Positions 1 through 8,333 of a stretch of DNA of 64,000 bases are shown here, one piece after another. The notes below the pieces were generated by a model. The model ran no database searches and was not told the DNA's origin. It saw only the letters and a program-made list of their open reading frames with translations. Made by a program: the position numbers and the translations under genes. Source of the DNA: Desulfovibrio sp. (lineage in GTDB: Bacteria > Desulfobacterota > Desulfovibrionia > Desulfovibrionales > Desulfovibrionaceae); contig JACQYS010000031.1 in assembly GCA_016208105.1 (NCBI GenBank), forward strand, positions 1-64,000, in the 5' to 3' direction. Numbering within the stretch: the stretch's first letter is position 1; each line of letters begins with the position of its first letter.

Positions 1-134
1 AGCATCTTCAAAAATACCTCGATGAATTCTGCTACCGATTCAACCGCCGTTTCTGGCCTGGGCAGGGCTTCGACCGCCTCTTGAGGGCCTGCTCCAGTGC
101 CACCCCTGTCACCTATGCGGAGTTAAGGGGATAG
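1..134 (+). mobile_element. IS1595-type transposase, C-terminal fragment cut by window edge
   Basis: The frame starting at base 3 is open from the window edge to a TAG at 132-134. It encodes a peptide containing YLDEFCYRFNRRFW and then a short tail. The YLDEF-x-RFNRR block is characteristic of the C-terminus of ISXO2-like/IS1595-family DDE transposases. Only the last 43 codons are inside the window, so I cannot tell whether the element is intact. I did not recognise the terminal inverted repeat in the 213 bases between this stop and the next gene. Confidence 0.7.
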
Positions 135-347
135 CCACGTCTCCGTATGCGATAAGCGGATGTGGCATCAAGGGGTAAATAGAAAAAATAGGCCCCCAGG
201 CGTTTTCCCTGGTGAACAGTGCCCGCATAAAATGTGTGATGCGGAACGTCTCTAACAACTGTCCTGTATGTTCAGGCGATTGTAAGATTTTTTCTGGGAG
301 GAGAAATCAGCTGTGTTGACAATGAAGATTAGGGAGCGAGCAGCGCG

Positions 348-737
348 TCAAGCAACGGCCAACTTCGTTCGTGCGGCCCTTGCCGACTCGGCAAGGAGCA
401 TGTCCGTTGCCCTGGCATAGGCCTGCAGGCCTTTTCTCCAAACTGGATCCGGATGGGTGGGAGCGGGTTCTGGGGTATGTACGGCCTCTCTCCAGGACGC
501 ATCAAACACCTGCTCCCTGAGATTATCTCGATCGAGTTCACTATTGAACGCCTGCCCGGCGGTATCGGCTTGCTTGCGCTCGGTCTGGCCTTCCGGGTCG
601 ACCAGCACCTGCTTTGAAGTGTAATCGACGCCGAATCCACCCAGGCGCAGACCGAAGGCGCGAGTGATCACCCGTGCTGAAACGGATGCCAACAAGTGGT
701 TTTGGGAAGCCTGCCTGATTTGGCTGGATGCTTCCAT
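348..737 (-). CDS. Conserved-looking hypothetical protein, 129 aa
   Basis: A 129-residue soluble protein with no signal peptide or membrane segment; I do not recognise a family. It is rich in Arg, Ala and Glu. The N-terminus (MEASSQIRQASQNHLLAS) and the C-terminal third look helical. The ATG is preceded by GGGAG with 7 nt spacing, which supports a real gene. It stands alone between the transposase fragment and the pst operon, transcribed away from pst. Its leader contains several short hairpins. Confidence 0.55.
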   Translation of the reverse strand: MEASSQIRQASQNHLLASVSARVITRAFGLRLGGFGVDYTSKQVLVDPEGQTERKQADTAGQAFNSELDRDNLREQVFDASWREAVHTPEPAPTHPDPVWRKGLQAYARATDMLLAESARAARTKLAVA

Positions 738-783
738 GGACGAGCTCCCGGGGCGAATAGCCCGATTAGGCAGCCTTGCCTGA

Positions 784-829
784 CCGCGAGGTTTCGCGGG
801 GTTCCCGTCCTTGGAAACCGAAAGGGACG
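784..829. other. Tandem small hairpins in the divergent leader
   Basis: CCGCGA (784-789) pairs with TCGCGG (794-799) across a 4-nt loop. CGTCC (806-810) pairs with GGACG (825-829), with further pairing possible inside. On the minus strand these lie in the 5' leader of the 129-aa gene. I compared them with cyclic-di-GMP and other riboswitches I know and found no full consensus. Confidence 0.3.
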
Positions 830-1122
830 CTTAATAAATAATCCCCGAGTTGGTTTTTGGCAAGAAAAAGGAGATTTCCTTAGACGCGGTAAAGGGCGGT
901 CACGTTACAAAACCATGTTGCACGGCATTTTCCTGGCCGAGAACAGCGGAAAGGCCTCTGTCGAAAACAGTTCGTCCAGGGAACCCTTTCCGGGCAGGGC
1001 ACATCCCCCAGAACCCACGGTGGTCCGTTTGATTGGCCGAAAGCATGGAGAGCAGGATGGCGTAACATTGGCGGCGGCCAGAATGAACAGATATTATGGC
1101 GGCATAGGGCAGGGTAGGACTT

Positions 1123-1162
1123 TTGTAACAGATTCTCTTGAGCCTTGTAACACAACTGTAAT
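1123..1162 (+). promoter_or_regulatory. Candidate Pho box (PhoB-type direct repeats) upstream of pstS
   Basis: TTGTAAC at 1123 and 1145 and CTGTAAT at 1156 are spaced 22 and 11 bp. An intermediate 11-bp register (1134) is degenerate. PhoB boxes in proteobacteria are tandem 7-mers such as CTGTCAT repeated every 11 bp, and this array has that geometry just upstream of a phosphate-binding protein gene. A -10 element is expected near 1172-1177, where the match (TAGGGT) is poor. Binding by a PhoB-type regulator is inference. Confidence 0.6.
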
Positions 1163-1174
1163 ATGTTCCTCCTA

Positions 1175-1196
1175 GGGTCCGCATGCTGCCGGACCC
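1175..1196 (+). other. 5' leader hairpin of pstS
   Basis: GGGTCCG (1175-1181) and CGGACCC (1190-1196) form a perfect 7-bp stem with an 8-nt loop, about 45 bases before the pstS start. No T-tract follows, so it looks like an mRNA leader structure or part of the promoter region rather than a terminator. Confidence 0.4.
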
Positions 1197-1241
1197 GAGT
1201 CTCCGGCAACATCCCTTAATAACATTTGGAGGCTAAAGATC

Positions 1242-2054
1242 ATGAAGAAAATCGCCAGTTTCTTTTTTGCATTACTGCTTACGGCCAGCCTGGCCCAGGC
1301 AGACACCAACATCCGAGTGGACGGTTCCACCACCGTGCTGCCCGCCATGCAGAAGATAGTAGAGGCCTACATGAAGGCCAACCCCGGGGTGAACATCACC
1401 GTTTCAGGTGGCGGATCAGGCAACGGCATCAAGGCCATCATCGACGGCACTACTGATGTTGCCATGTCTTCGCGCGAGATGAAGCCAAAGGAAATGGATG
1501 CAGCCAAGGAAAAGGGCCGCGTGGTGAAGCCTGTGGAGATCGCCCTGGACGCCCTGGCGCCCATCGTGAATCCGGCCAACCCCGTGAAGGGGCTTACCGC
1601 CGAACAGCTTCAGGGCATTTTCGCCGGCAAGGTCAAGAACTGGAAGGAAGTCGGCGGAGACGACAGGGAAATCGTGGTCATATCCCGCGATACCTCCTCC
1701 GGCACCTACGAAGCCTGGCAGGAACTGATCATGAAGGACCAGAAGGTGACCCCGGCCGCCCTTCTTCAGGCTTCTTCCGGCGCGGTGCTGCAGGTGGTGG
1801 GAAAGAACAAGTACGCAATCGCCTACGACGGTTACGCCTACGTGAACAACACCGTGAAGGCGCTTCCGGTCAACGGTGTTGCTGGCAGCGAGAAGACCGT
1901 GGCTGACAAGAGCTACCCGGTCTCGCGTGGCCTGTTCATCATTGTCCCCGAGAAGGCCACCCCCGAGGTGCAGAAGTTCGTGGACTACATCCTGGATCCG
2001 GCCAAGGGCCAGAAGATGATCGGCGAAGTCGGCTATTTCCCGGTAAAGAAATAG
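1242..2054 (+). CDS. pstS: Phosphate ABC transporter periplasmic binding protein PstS
   Basis: 270 aa. Residues 1-20 form a signal peptide (short basic start, hydrophobic core, cleavage after AQA), so the protein is exported to the periplasm. The phosphate-binding fold shows in the N-terminal DGSTTV segment, in SGGGSGNGIKAI and in the SRDTSSGTYE segment, where Ser, Asp, Arg and Thr contact the anion. Length matches the short PstS class common in deltaproteobacteria. GGAGG lies 10 nt before the ATG. It is the first gene of pstSCA and sits behind a Pho-box-like array, so induction by phosphate limitation is expected. Confidence 0.93.
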   Translation: MKKIASFFFALLLTASLAQADTNIRVDGSTTVLPAMQKIVEAYMKANPGVNITVSGGGSGNGIKAIIDGTTDVAMSSREMKPKEMDAAKEKGRVVKPVEIALDALAPIVNPANPVKGLTAEQLQGIFAGKVKNWKEVGGDDREIVVISRDTSSGTYEAWQELIMKDQKVTPAALLQASSGAVLQVVGKNKYAIAYDGYAYVNNTVKALPVNGVAGSEKTVADKSYPVSRGLFIIVPEKATPEVQKFVDYILDPAKGQKMIGEVGYFPVKK

Positions 2055-2068
2055 CATCCAACAATCCG

Positions 2069-2092
2069 CCGGGTCCCCCACGGGGGGCCCGG
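2069..2092 (+). terminator. Strong intercistronic hairpin between pstS and pstC
   Basis: CCGGGTCCCCC (2069-2079) pairs with GGGGGGCCCGG (2082-2092), with one T-G wobble. The bases at the tip cannot all pair, so the working stem is about 9 bp. Only ATTT follows. Similar hairpins after binding-protein genes limit read-through or protect the upstream mRNA, giving excess binding protein over permease. It ends 4 nt before the pstC SD and could also affect pstC translation. Confidence 0.6.
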
Positions 2093-2106
2093 ATTTGGAG
2101 CCTGCA

Positions 2107-3000
2107 GTGGCCATCAGCCGAAAGCTCAAAGACGATCTGATCCGTTATTTCTTTATGATCACCGCCATGGTGTCCATTGTGTCCCTGGCGCTCATCATGA
2201 TCTACCTCTTCCTGGAAGGGCTTCCTCTTTTCAAGCATGTGGGTGTGATGGAGTTTCTCTTCGGGAACCTGTGGTATCCGACTGCCGAGCCTGCGGAATT
2301 TGGGATTTTCCCCCTCATCATGGCTTCTATCGCGGTGACGGCGCTTTCGTCGTCCATAGCCATCCCCCTGGGTGTCATGACCGCGGTTTACCTTGCGGAA
2401 ATAGCCGGGGCCAAGACACGCGGCATACTCAAACCACTGGTGGAACTTCTGGCAGCGTTGCCGTCGGTGGTTATCGGCTTCTTCGGCATGGTGGTGGTGG
2501 CCCCATTTCTCCAGGACACATTCGACTTGGCCACCGGCCTTAACCTGTTCAACGCCAGTCTGATGCTGGCCTTCATGTCCGTGCCCACCATCTGTTCGGT
2601 TTCCGAAGACGCCATCTACGCTGTTCCGCGCGAACTCAAGGAGGCATCCCTGGCCTTGGGAGCCACCCACTGGGAGACCATAAGAAGGGTTATTCTGCCC
2701 GCATCGCTTTCAGGCGTGTCCACCGCCGTCATTCTCGGCATGTCCAGGGCCATTGGGGAAACAATGGTGGTGCTCATGGTGGCGGGTGGAGCGGCAATTC
2801 TCCCCAAGTCGATTTTCTCAGCGATCCGGCCCATGCCGTCCTCCATCGCAGCCGAAATGGCCGAAGCGCCTTTTCGCTCGGACCACTACCACGCGCTTTT
2901 TGCCATAGGCATCGTGCTGTTTCTGTTCACCCTGGTTTTCAACATCATCGCCCAGCACATTTCCGAAAAACACAAACAGGTTGGAGCCGCCACTCTGTAG
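2107..3000 (+). CDS. pstC: Phosphate ABC transporter permease PstC
   Basis: 297 aa inner-membrane permease with about six transmembrane segments. The binding-protein-dependent permease loop appears as EASLALGATHWETIRRV, the EAA-type motif that docks on the ATPase. I chose the GTG at 2107 because GGAG (2097-2100) lies 6 nt upstream; the TTG at 2095 is in frame but would place the SD inside the gene. It is the second gene of pstSCA and is followed after 13 nt by pstA. It partners PstA and an ATPase PstB that is not in this window. Confidence 0.92.
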   Translation: MAISRKLKDDLIRYFFMITAMVSIVSLALIMIYLFLEGLPLFKHVGVMEFLFGNLWYPTAEPAEFGIFPLIMASIAVTALSSSIAIPLGVMTAVYLAEIAGAKTRGILKPLVELLAALPSVVIGFFGMVVVAPFLQDTFDLATGLNLFNASLMLAFMSVPTICSVSEDAIYAVPRELKEASLALGATHWETIRRVILPASLSGVSTAVILGMSRAIGETMVVLMVAGGAAILPKSIFSAIRPMPSSIAAEMAEAPFRSDHYHALFAIGIVLFLFTLVFNIIAQHISEKHKQVGAATL

Positions 3001-3013
3001 AGGCCAGAGCGAT

Positions 3014-3883
3014 ATGCGTAGAAACGACAAGCTTATCAAACGGCGCAGGGGCGTCCAGAGCCTGATGTGGGGAGTGTTCAAGGGCGCGGCCCTGGTGAAT
3101 GCGGCTGCACTGGGCATTATCTGCGTTTTTCTCTTCTACAACGGCCTGCCTGCCATATCCTGGGAGTTCCTCTCCCAGCCGCCTCGCAACTCCATGACAG
3201 CTGGTGGCATTCTGCCCTGCATAATCGGCACGATAATCCTGTCCATGGGGTCCATGCTGGTGGCCTTCCCCCTGGGTGTGTGCGCGGCCATATATTTGAA
3301 CGAGTACGCCAAGCCAGGCAAAATGGTCCGTATGATCCGTCTGGGAATCGCCAATCTGGCAGGAGTACCTTCAGTGGTGTTCGGCCTTTTTGGGCTGGCC
3401 TTTTTCGTCACCTTTTTCGGGCTCGGGGTGAGCATTCTTTCCGGCGTGCTGACCCTCACCATCCTGGTTCTTCCCGTGATCATCGGTACCAGCGAGGAAG
3501 CCCTCAAGTCCGTGCCCAACACGTACCGGGAAGCATCGCTGGGACTGGGCGCAACCAAATGGCAGACCATCCGCTTCGTGGTGCTCCCGGCGGCCATCCC
3601 AGGCATGCTCACCGGGGCCATCCTCGGTCTGTCGCGCGCTGCCGGAGAGACCGCGGCCATCATGTTCACCGCCGCTGTGTTCTTCGCACCCAAGCTGCCC
3701 ACTTCGGTGTTCTCGGACGTGATGGCGCTGCCCTACCACATTTACGTGCTCGCCACCGCGGGAACCGACATAGACAAGACCCGCCCCCTGCAATACGGCA
3801 CCGCCCTGGTGCTCATAGCCCTTGTTCTGGGTATGAATCTGCTCGCCATTGTGCTTCGGGCCAGGCTGCAGAGAAAGGGCTGA
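3014..3883 (+). CDS. pstA: Phosphate ABC transporter permease PstA
   Basis: 289 aa with a basic cytoplasmic N-terminus (RRNDKLIKRRR) and about six transmembrane segments. The EAA loop is EASLGLGATKWQTIRFV, closely matching PstC and typical of the PstC/PstA pair. The ATG at 3014 is preferred over an upstream TTG that would overlap pstC; the SD before it is weak (AGAG), suggesting translational coupling. The usual next genes pstB and phoU are missing; a minus-strand chemoreceptor follows instead. Confidence 0.9.
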   Translation: MRRNDKLIKRRRGVQSLMWGVFKGAALVNAAALGIICVFLFYNGLPAISWEFLSQPPRNSMTAGGILPCIIGTIILSMGSMLVAFPLGVCAAIYLNEYAKPGKMVRMIRLGIANLAGVPSVVFGLFGLAFFVTFFGLGVSILSGVLTLTILVLPVIIGTSEEALKSVPNTYREASLGLGATKWQTIRFVVLPAAIPGMLTGAILGLSRAAGETAAIMFTAAVFFAPKLPTSVFSDVMALPYHIYVLATAGTDIDKTRPLQYGTALVLIALVLGMNLLAIVLRARLQRKG

Positions 3884-4288
3884 AGGTCTTTGGGGAACTG
3901 ACACGCTACACTGAGAAGCCGACAGCATTCATCATCACAACAGTATGCCAACTGGGCAGGTGGCAATTCCCGCCAACTGTGTTTTTAACAACAAGAGAAG
4001 TGAGCAACTAAGTGCCGCCCCGGATGCATTTTCGCACCGGGGCGTTCCTGCATGCGGAGAAAGGTCCACGCCACGATGCACTGCAGCGAAGCGATTGGTC
4101 AGGAGCATACTGTCTGAGGGGATTCCTGTGCAGAAACCGGGGGCGATGCGACAGTCAACAAGCGGGGGCAGAGTTGGGGGACGTAACTGTTCTGCCTTGA
4201 CCAGTTGGAAGACGCTTGGAGCGTATTTCCATAATCCCGTTCGTTCGGTTCAGGTCGTAAGAAAACTGAGCTCGTTTGTCCCCTCTCG
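3884..4288. other. Intergenic region after pstA
   Basis: About 400 bases between convergent pstA and a chemoreceptor gene. An imperfect hairpin around 3961-3975 is followed closely by TTTTT and is a possible pstA terminator. A stronger inverted repeat lies at 4017-4043. A GTG-started 62-codon frame at 4012 overlaps that repeat, lacks family resemblance and was not called. Confidence 0.5.
4017..4043 (+). terminator. Inverted repeat downstream of pstA
   Basis: GCCCCGG (4017-4023) pairs perfectly with CCGGGGC (4037-4043) around a 13-nt loop. The following bases are GTTCCTG, not a T-run, so intrinsic termination would be weak. Confidence 0.35.
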
Positions 4289-6805
4289 TCACATAGGCAA
4301 CCTGAGCGCATCCAACTTGGCGCCAATATCATGCACGCTGTTGGTGCACACGGGCGCCGTATCCTCACAGCCAATCATGCTGTCGGTCAGGTCTTTAAGT
4401 TCCGCAGCCTGTTCAGCCAGGTAGGAGACAGCCTCTGAAGTGTGGACCATGCCATTGGAGGTTTCTTGGGCAATCTCGTTCACCTCGGACACGGCCGAAT
4501 TCACCAGATGATGCGCGGCTGATTGCTCTTCCGCTGATGCGGCGATGCGGCGGACCTGATCCGCGGTGGATGATGTGAACTCCACAATGCTGGCCAAGGC
4601 GTTCCCGGAACGTTTGACTAGGTCATTGGCCTGTGCAATCGCGCTGAACGATCGTTGCGTGCCCTCTATATTGAGCTGAGTGACACGCTGGATTTCCTCA
4701 ATACTCTGCGAGACCTCCCGGGTTGCGGCCATGGTTTTCTCGGCAAGCTTCCGGACTTCTCCTGCCACCACCGCGAATCCCCGTCCCGCGTCTCCAGCGC
4801 GGGCAGCCTCGATGGCTGCGTTCAAGGCCAGAAGGTTGGTTTGATCCGCGATGTCATCGATAACGTCGATGATGCGGCCGATGGAGGTGGCTTTTCTCCC
4901 AAGTTCATCCATTCCTTGCTGTTGTTGACGGGACAGATCGAACACAGCGTCGATGGATACCGTGCACTCGGACACAACGTCTGAGCCTTCTCTGGCCTGG
5001 GTCATGGCGCAATCTGAACTGCTGGCTGCGGCGCTTGCGACTTTGGCCACGTCGATGAGGGTGTCGTTCATTTCGGCCATGGCCTTGGAGGTTTCGTTCA
5101 AACGGGTTGTTTGGAGTGCGGCACCAACCTTGATGCTGTCCACCTGCCCGGAAAGTTCCTCAGCCCCCTGGGCAACATGCAGGGCGATTAAGTTGGCCTG
5201 TTCGGCCACCTGGGTGATCTTTTCATTCTGGCGGCGGATGAGCGTCTCCTGATGTTTGATCTCGGTCAGGTCCGTGAAAAGCGTGAAGACGCCCAGGGGA
5301 ACTCCGTCCAGGTCGTAGAGAGGGGCGCAGTCCTGGCGGACGAAGAACACCCGGCCACGAGCGCCGCATCCCTTGGATTCCACCTCCTGGACAGGGTGTT
5401 TTTCCCGGAAGCATTTTTCAGGAGCCTGAGCCAGACGCGGGTTGCCAGCAAAAAAGCGGTCCACGCCCGTACCGACATGCCGGGAGGCGGGGCCGTCTTG
5501 TTCCAAAAGCTCCAGGAGGGGCGAGTTCACAAAAAGGATATTGCCTTCCGGATCGGTGACCAGGCAGGGGACGGTCATGGCTTGAAGGATGCCCTGGGAG
5601 AAGCCAAGCTTGTTTTTGAGCTCTCCCACCATTCGTCTAAGACCTCCGCTCAGTATGGCCATTTCGGACTTGAAGCGGCCCGTCAGTTCGGCCTGGAAGT
5701 CTCCTTCGGCGATGCGGTCCAGGAAGACTTGCAGCGACTTAAAGGGCAGAATTATCTCACGGCGCAAAAAGGCCACGGAACAGACGAGGATGATGACGGC
5801 AGTGGCCAGACCAAGGAGCAGGCTGGCATGAGTGAGTCTGCTGACTGCAGCGAAAGCCTCGGCTTCGTCAATGACGGTCACCAGGGCCCAGGTGGATTCT
5901 CCAACGCTGATAGGGGCATAGGCGGCAAGGACGGACTTGCCTGAGATATCCTTGGAGAGCTCGCTTCCCGTGCGGCCAGAAAGGGCTTCGGACACGAAGA
6001 GGGTATCCATTTTCCCCTGTGCGGGGTTTGCGAAGGATGCGCCCACGGAGTGCGACTGAGGGTAAGAGGCGCTGTCGGATCGCATGAGCCGGTCAGCTCC
6101 CACAAGATAACTTTCCCCGGAATCGTCTTTTCCGGATCTGGGCTTCATGATGGGGGCCAAATCCTTGGGGGAGAGGCGCAAAAGCGCGACTCCGTCGATT
6201 CCACCCACATGGTTGCGTACCGGGCTGGCCACGAAAGCGGTGGGCTCACCCTGGAGAGGAATATGCGGGGCGAAGTCTTCGAACACAGTCTGGCCCTTCA
6301 AAGCCTTTTGCCATGCGCGGGCCAGAGCGGAATCCTTGAGGGGGCCGTTGGCCAAGTCTTCTCCCAGTTCCAGGCCTTTTTGCACGGTGAAGAGGACTCG
6401 GCCGTAGTCGTCCACAAGGATGGCGTCCTCGTATCCGAGCACAGAGACGAAGGGTTGGAAGGCCGGGGCCACAAACTGAACCATTTCCACGAACTCGGGG
6501 TCGCTCGTGTCTGCTCGCAGGCCCGGTTTGGCCTTCCCCATGAAGATGTCTCGGAGCATGGCTATGCTGCTGTAGACTTCCTTGACCGAGGCATAAATGC
6601 GAACCTCCGCATGCCACTTGTCCACAAGCTGGAGAAGGGACTGCTTTCGCGAGTCGCGTACGGATTCAAGCTGGCTGAACGCTTGCATGGACAGACTGTC
6701 GGACGCCTGGCGGACGCTGTAGACGCCCATGAAGGCGAGCGGCAGAATGCCGATGGCAAGGCAGAAGAGGATGAGCTTGGCGCGAAGGCTGGGTTGGATA
6801 TTCAC
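4289..6805 (-). CDS. Methyl-accepting chemotaxis protein with Cache-like sensor and PAS domain
   Basis: 838 aa. Order: N-terminal transmembrane helix (about residues 12-32), a periplasmic ligand-binding region of about 270 residues of Cache type, a second transmembrane helix ([19 protein letters not shown]), HAMP, a PAS-like domain ([16 protein letters not shown]), then the cytoplasmic signalling hairpin. The hairpin tip carries [18 protein letters not shown], the conserved CheA/CheW contact. No CheR-docking pentapeptide is seen at the C-terminus. I chose the GTG at 6805 because AAGGAG lies 7 nt upstream; in-frame ATGs further upstream have no SD. The ligand is unknown. Confidence 0.9.
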   Translation of the reverse strand: MNIQPSLRAKLILFCLAIGILPLAFMGVYSVRQASDSLSMQAFSQLESVRDSRKQSLLQLVDKWHAEVRIYASVKEVYSSIAMLRDIFMGKAKPGLRADTSDPEFVEMVQFVAPAFQPFVSVLGYEDAILVDDYGRVLFTVQKGLELGEDLANGPLKDSALARAWQKALKGQTVFEDFAPHIPLQGEPTAFVASPVRNHVGGIDGVALLRLSPKDLAPIMKPRSGKDDSGESYLVGADRLMRSDSASYPQSHSVGASFANPAQGKMDTLFVSEALSGRTGSELSKDISGKSVLAAYAPISVGESTWALVTVIDEAEAFAAVSRLTHASLLLGLATAVIILVCSVAFLRREIILPFKSLQVFLDRIAEGDFQAELTGRFKSEMAILSGGLRRMVGELKNKLGFSQGILQAMTVPCLVTDPEGNILFVNSPLLELLEQDGPASRHVGTGVDRFFAGNPRLAQAPEKCFREKHPVQEVESKGCGARGRVFFVRQDCAPLYDLDGVPLGVFTLFTDLTEIKHQETLIRRQNEKITQVAEQANLIALHVAQGAEELSGQVDSIKVGAALQTTRLNETSKAMAEMNDTLIDVAKVASAAASSSDCAMTQAREGSDVVSECTVSIDAVFDLSRQQQQGMDELGRKATSIGRIIDVIDDIADQTNLLALNAAIEAARAGDAGRGFAVVAGEVRKLAEKTMAATREVSQSIEEIQRVTQLNIEGTQRSFSAIAQANDLVKRSGNALASIVEFTSSTADQVRRIAASAEEQSAAHHLVNSAVSEVNEIAQETSNGMVHTSEAVSYLAEQAAELKDLTDSMIGCEDTAPVCTNSVHDIGAKLDALRLPM

Positions 6806-7077
6806 GACGGTACTCCTTGTGAGACGGGCGCGAAGATACCCAGACATGGTTGGGGAATGATATACAGCGGGTGACAATTCGGTGTCGGCCGTGGTAGATT
6901 GGAGGCGAACGCAACCAGGAATAATGTGGAGGTGCAGCCAGGAGCAAACAAGTCGAGACAGGCGCGGAGGCGCGGCGTAACGGGCGTCTCTTCCCGGTCA
7001 TGGATTCGTCACACGAAAGGGATAGTTTTCGTATTACCGCGGCGGCGCGGCGAGAACGTCCCTGAAAGGAAGGCCAA

Positions 7078-8286
7078 ATGACCCTGGAAGGTTCGAGCAA
7101 GAGAAAGAATTACGTCATCGACACCAACGTCCTCATCGAAAACCCGAACTCGGTACTGGCGCTTAGAAACGGCAACGAAAACAACATATTCATCCCCTAC
7201 CACGTGCTCATGGAGTTGGAGACGCTCAAGAACACGCCAAAGCTCCGCCACATAGTCTCCAAGGTCATCTCGAGTCTCATCGAGAACCGCGAACACATCA
7301 CCTTCATCCGCAACGGCAACTCCGACTCGCCTTTCACCAACATCGTCGACAACTACATCCTGCGCGAAATCGAGACCGCCCACGACATCCAGGATCCCAT
7401 ACTGGTCACCAACGACAGGCTTTTGCAGCTCCAGGCTTCTCTTCGCAACATCAAGAGCGAGGAACTGCGCGACTCCAAGCCGTTCGAGTCCGAATCGCAG
7501 CTCTACACCGGGTTCGTGGAGGCGGCGGAGGACGCCCCGCCCAACAGTTTCCTGTGGCGCGACGGCAAGCCGGTCATCCTGAACCACGAGGGTGAGAGGG
7601 CGATCAATTATGTCAACGACATTTGGAATTTGAAACCAAGAACCGTCTATCAGAACCTGGCTCTCGAGCTGATCACAGCCGAGCATGTTGACCTGGTGTC
7701 CATCCAGAGCGAGGCAGGGTTCGGCAAGACCTACCTGGCCCTGGCGGCGGCCCTGTACATGGTGCTGGAGCGAAAGCTCTACGAGAAGATTTTCGTGGTG
7801 AAGCCAACCATCGAGATCGGGGCGAAGATGGGGTTCTTGCCGGGGGACGTGGCCGAAAAGATGGAACCCTACATGAAGTACATCTTCGACCTGCTCCTGA
7901 AACTCCACCGTCAGCGCCCGGCCAACAAGCTTTTTTTAAACCCCAACGACGAGACCCTGCGCTTCAACGCCAAGAAGTTCGAGATTTTGCCACTGGCCTT
8001 CGTGCGCGGCATGAACATCGAAAACGCCTTCGTGATCATAGACGAGGCCCAGAACCTCTCTCGCACCGAAGTTCGGGCCCTTCTCACCCGCATGGGCGAA
8101 GGAGTGAAATGCGTGTGTCTGGGGGATACCTCCCAGGTGGATAATCCCTACCTGAACGAGGCCAACAACGGACTCAACTGGATCGTGCGCAAATTCAGGG
8201 GATTCAACAACTACGGGTACATTGTGCTGAAGGGCGACCGGTCCCGGGGACCGATTACAGACATGGTGCTCAAGAGCAAATTGTAG
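7078..8286 (+). CDS. PIN domain-PhoH family ATPase (PhoH2-like)
   Basis: 402 aa. Residues 10-130 form a PIN nuclease-like domain: YVIDTNVLI supplies the first metal-binding Asp, and the later acidic residues in DPILVTNDRLL fit the family. Residues 185-402 are a PhoH P-loop ATPase with SEAGFGKTYLA as Walker A and FVIIDEAQN as Walker B, followed by GDTSQVDNP. PIN-PhoH proteins are RNA-directed ATPase/RNases in the systems studied. GGAAGG precedes the ATG. The first Walker A residue is Ser rather than the usual Gly. PhoH proteins were named for phosphate-starvation control in E. coli; no Pho-box-like repeat is visible before this gene. Confidence 0.9.
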   Translation: MTLEGSSKRKNYVIDTNVLIENPNSVLALRNGNENNIFIPYHVLMELETLKNTPKLRHIVSKVISSLIENREHITFIRNGNSDSPFTNIVDNYILREIETAHDIQDPILVTNDRLLQLQASLRNIKSEELRDSKPFESESQLYTGFVEAAEDAPPNSFLWRDGKPVILNHEGERAINYVNDIWNLKPRTVYQNLALELITAEHVDLVSIQSEAGFGKTYLALAAALYMVLERKLYEKIFVVKPTIEIGAKMGFLPGDVAEKMEPYMKYIFDLLLKLHRQRPANKLFLNPNDETLRFNAKKFEILPLAFVRGMNIENAFVIIDEAQNLSRTEVRALLTRMGEGVKCVCLGDTSQVDNPYLNEANNGLNWIVRKFRGFNNYGYIVLKGDRSRGPITDMVLKSKL

Positions 8287-8333
8287 GAAGGGACGCCTCG
8301 GCACAGCCGGGGCGAAGGCGAACGTGGATGCGG

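Larger units (their letters stand above)
738..1241. other. Intergenic region between the 129-aa gene and pstS
   Basis: About 500 bases with no convincing gene. It holds a pair of small hairpins near 784-829, the phased Pho-box-like repeats at 1123-1162 and a hairpin at 1175-1196. Short open frames exist on both strands but lack ribosome binding sites and protein-like composition. Confidence 0.6.

Noticed and set aside
784-829. Cyclic-di-GMP riboswitch
   Set aside because: A GGGACGC-like string is present, but the GCAAACC and tetraloop-receptor parts of the GEMM-I consensus are missing.
4012-4200. GTG-started 62-codon frame after pstA
   Set aside because: It starts inside an inverted repeat, has no good SD and no family resemblance.
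6899-7081. 60-codon TTG-started frame before the PhoH gene
   Set aside because: Arg-rich composition without SD; it runs into the PhoH SD. It looks like leader sequence.
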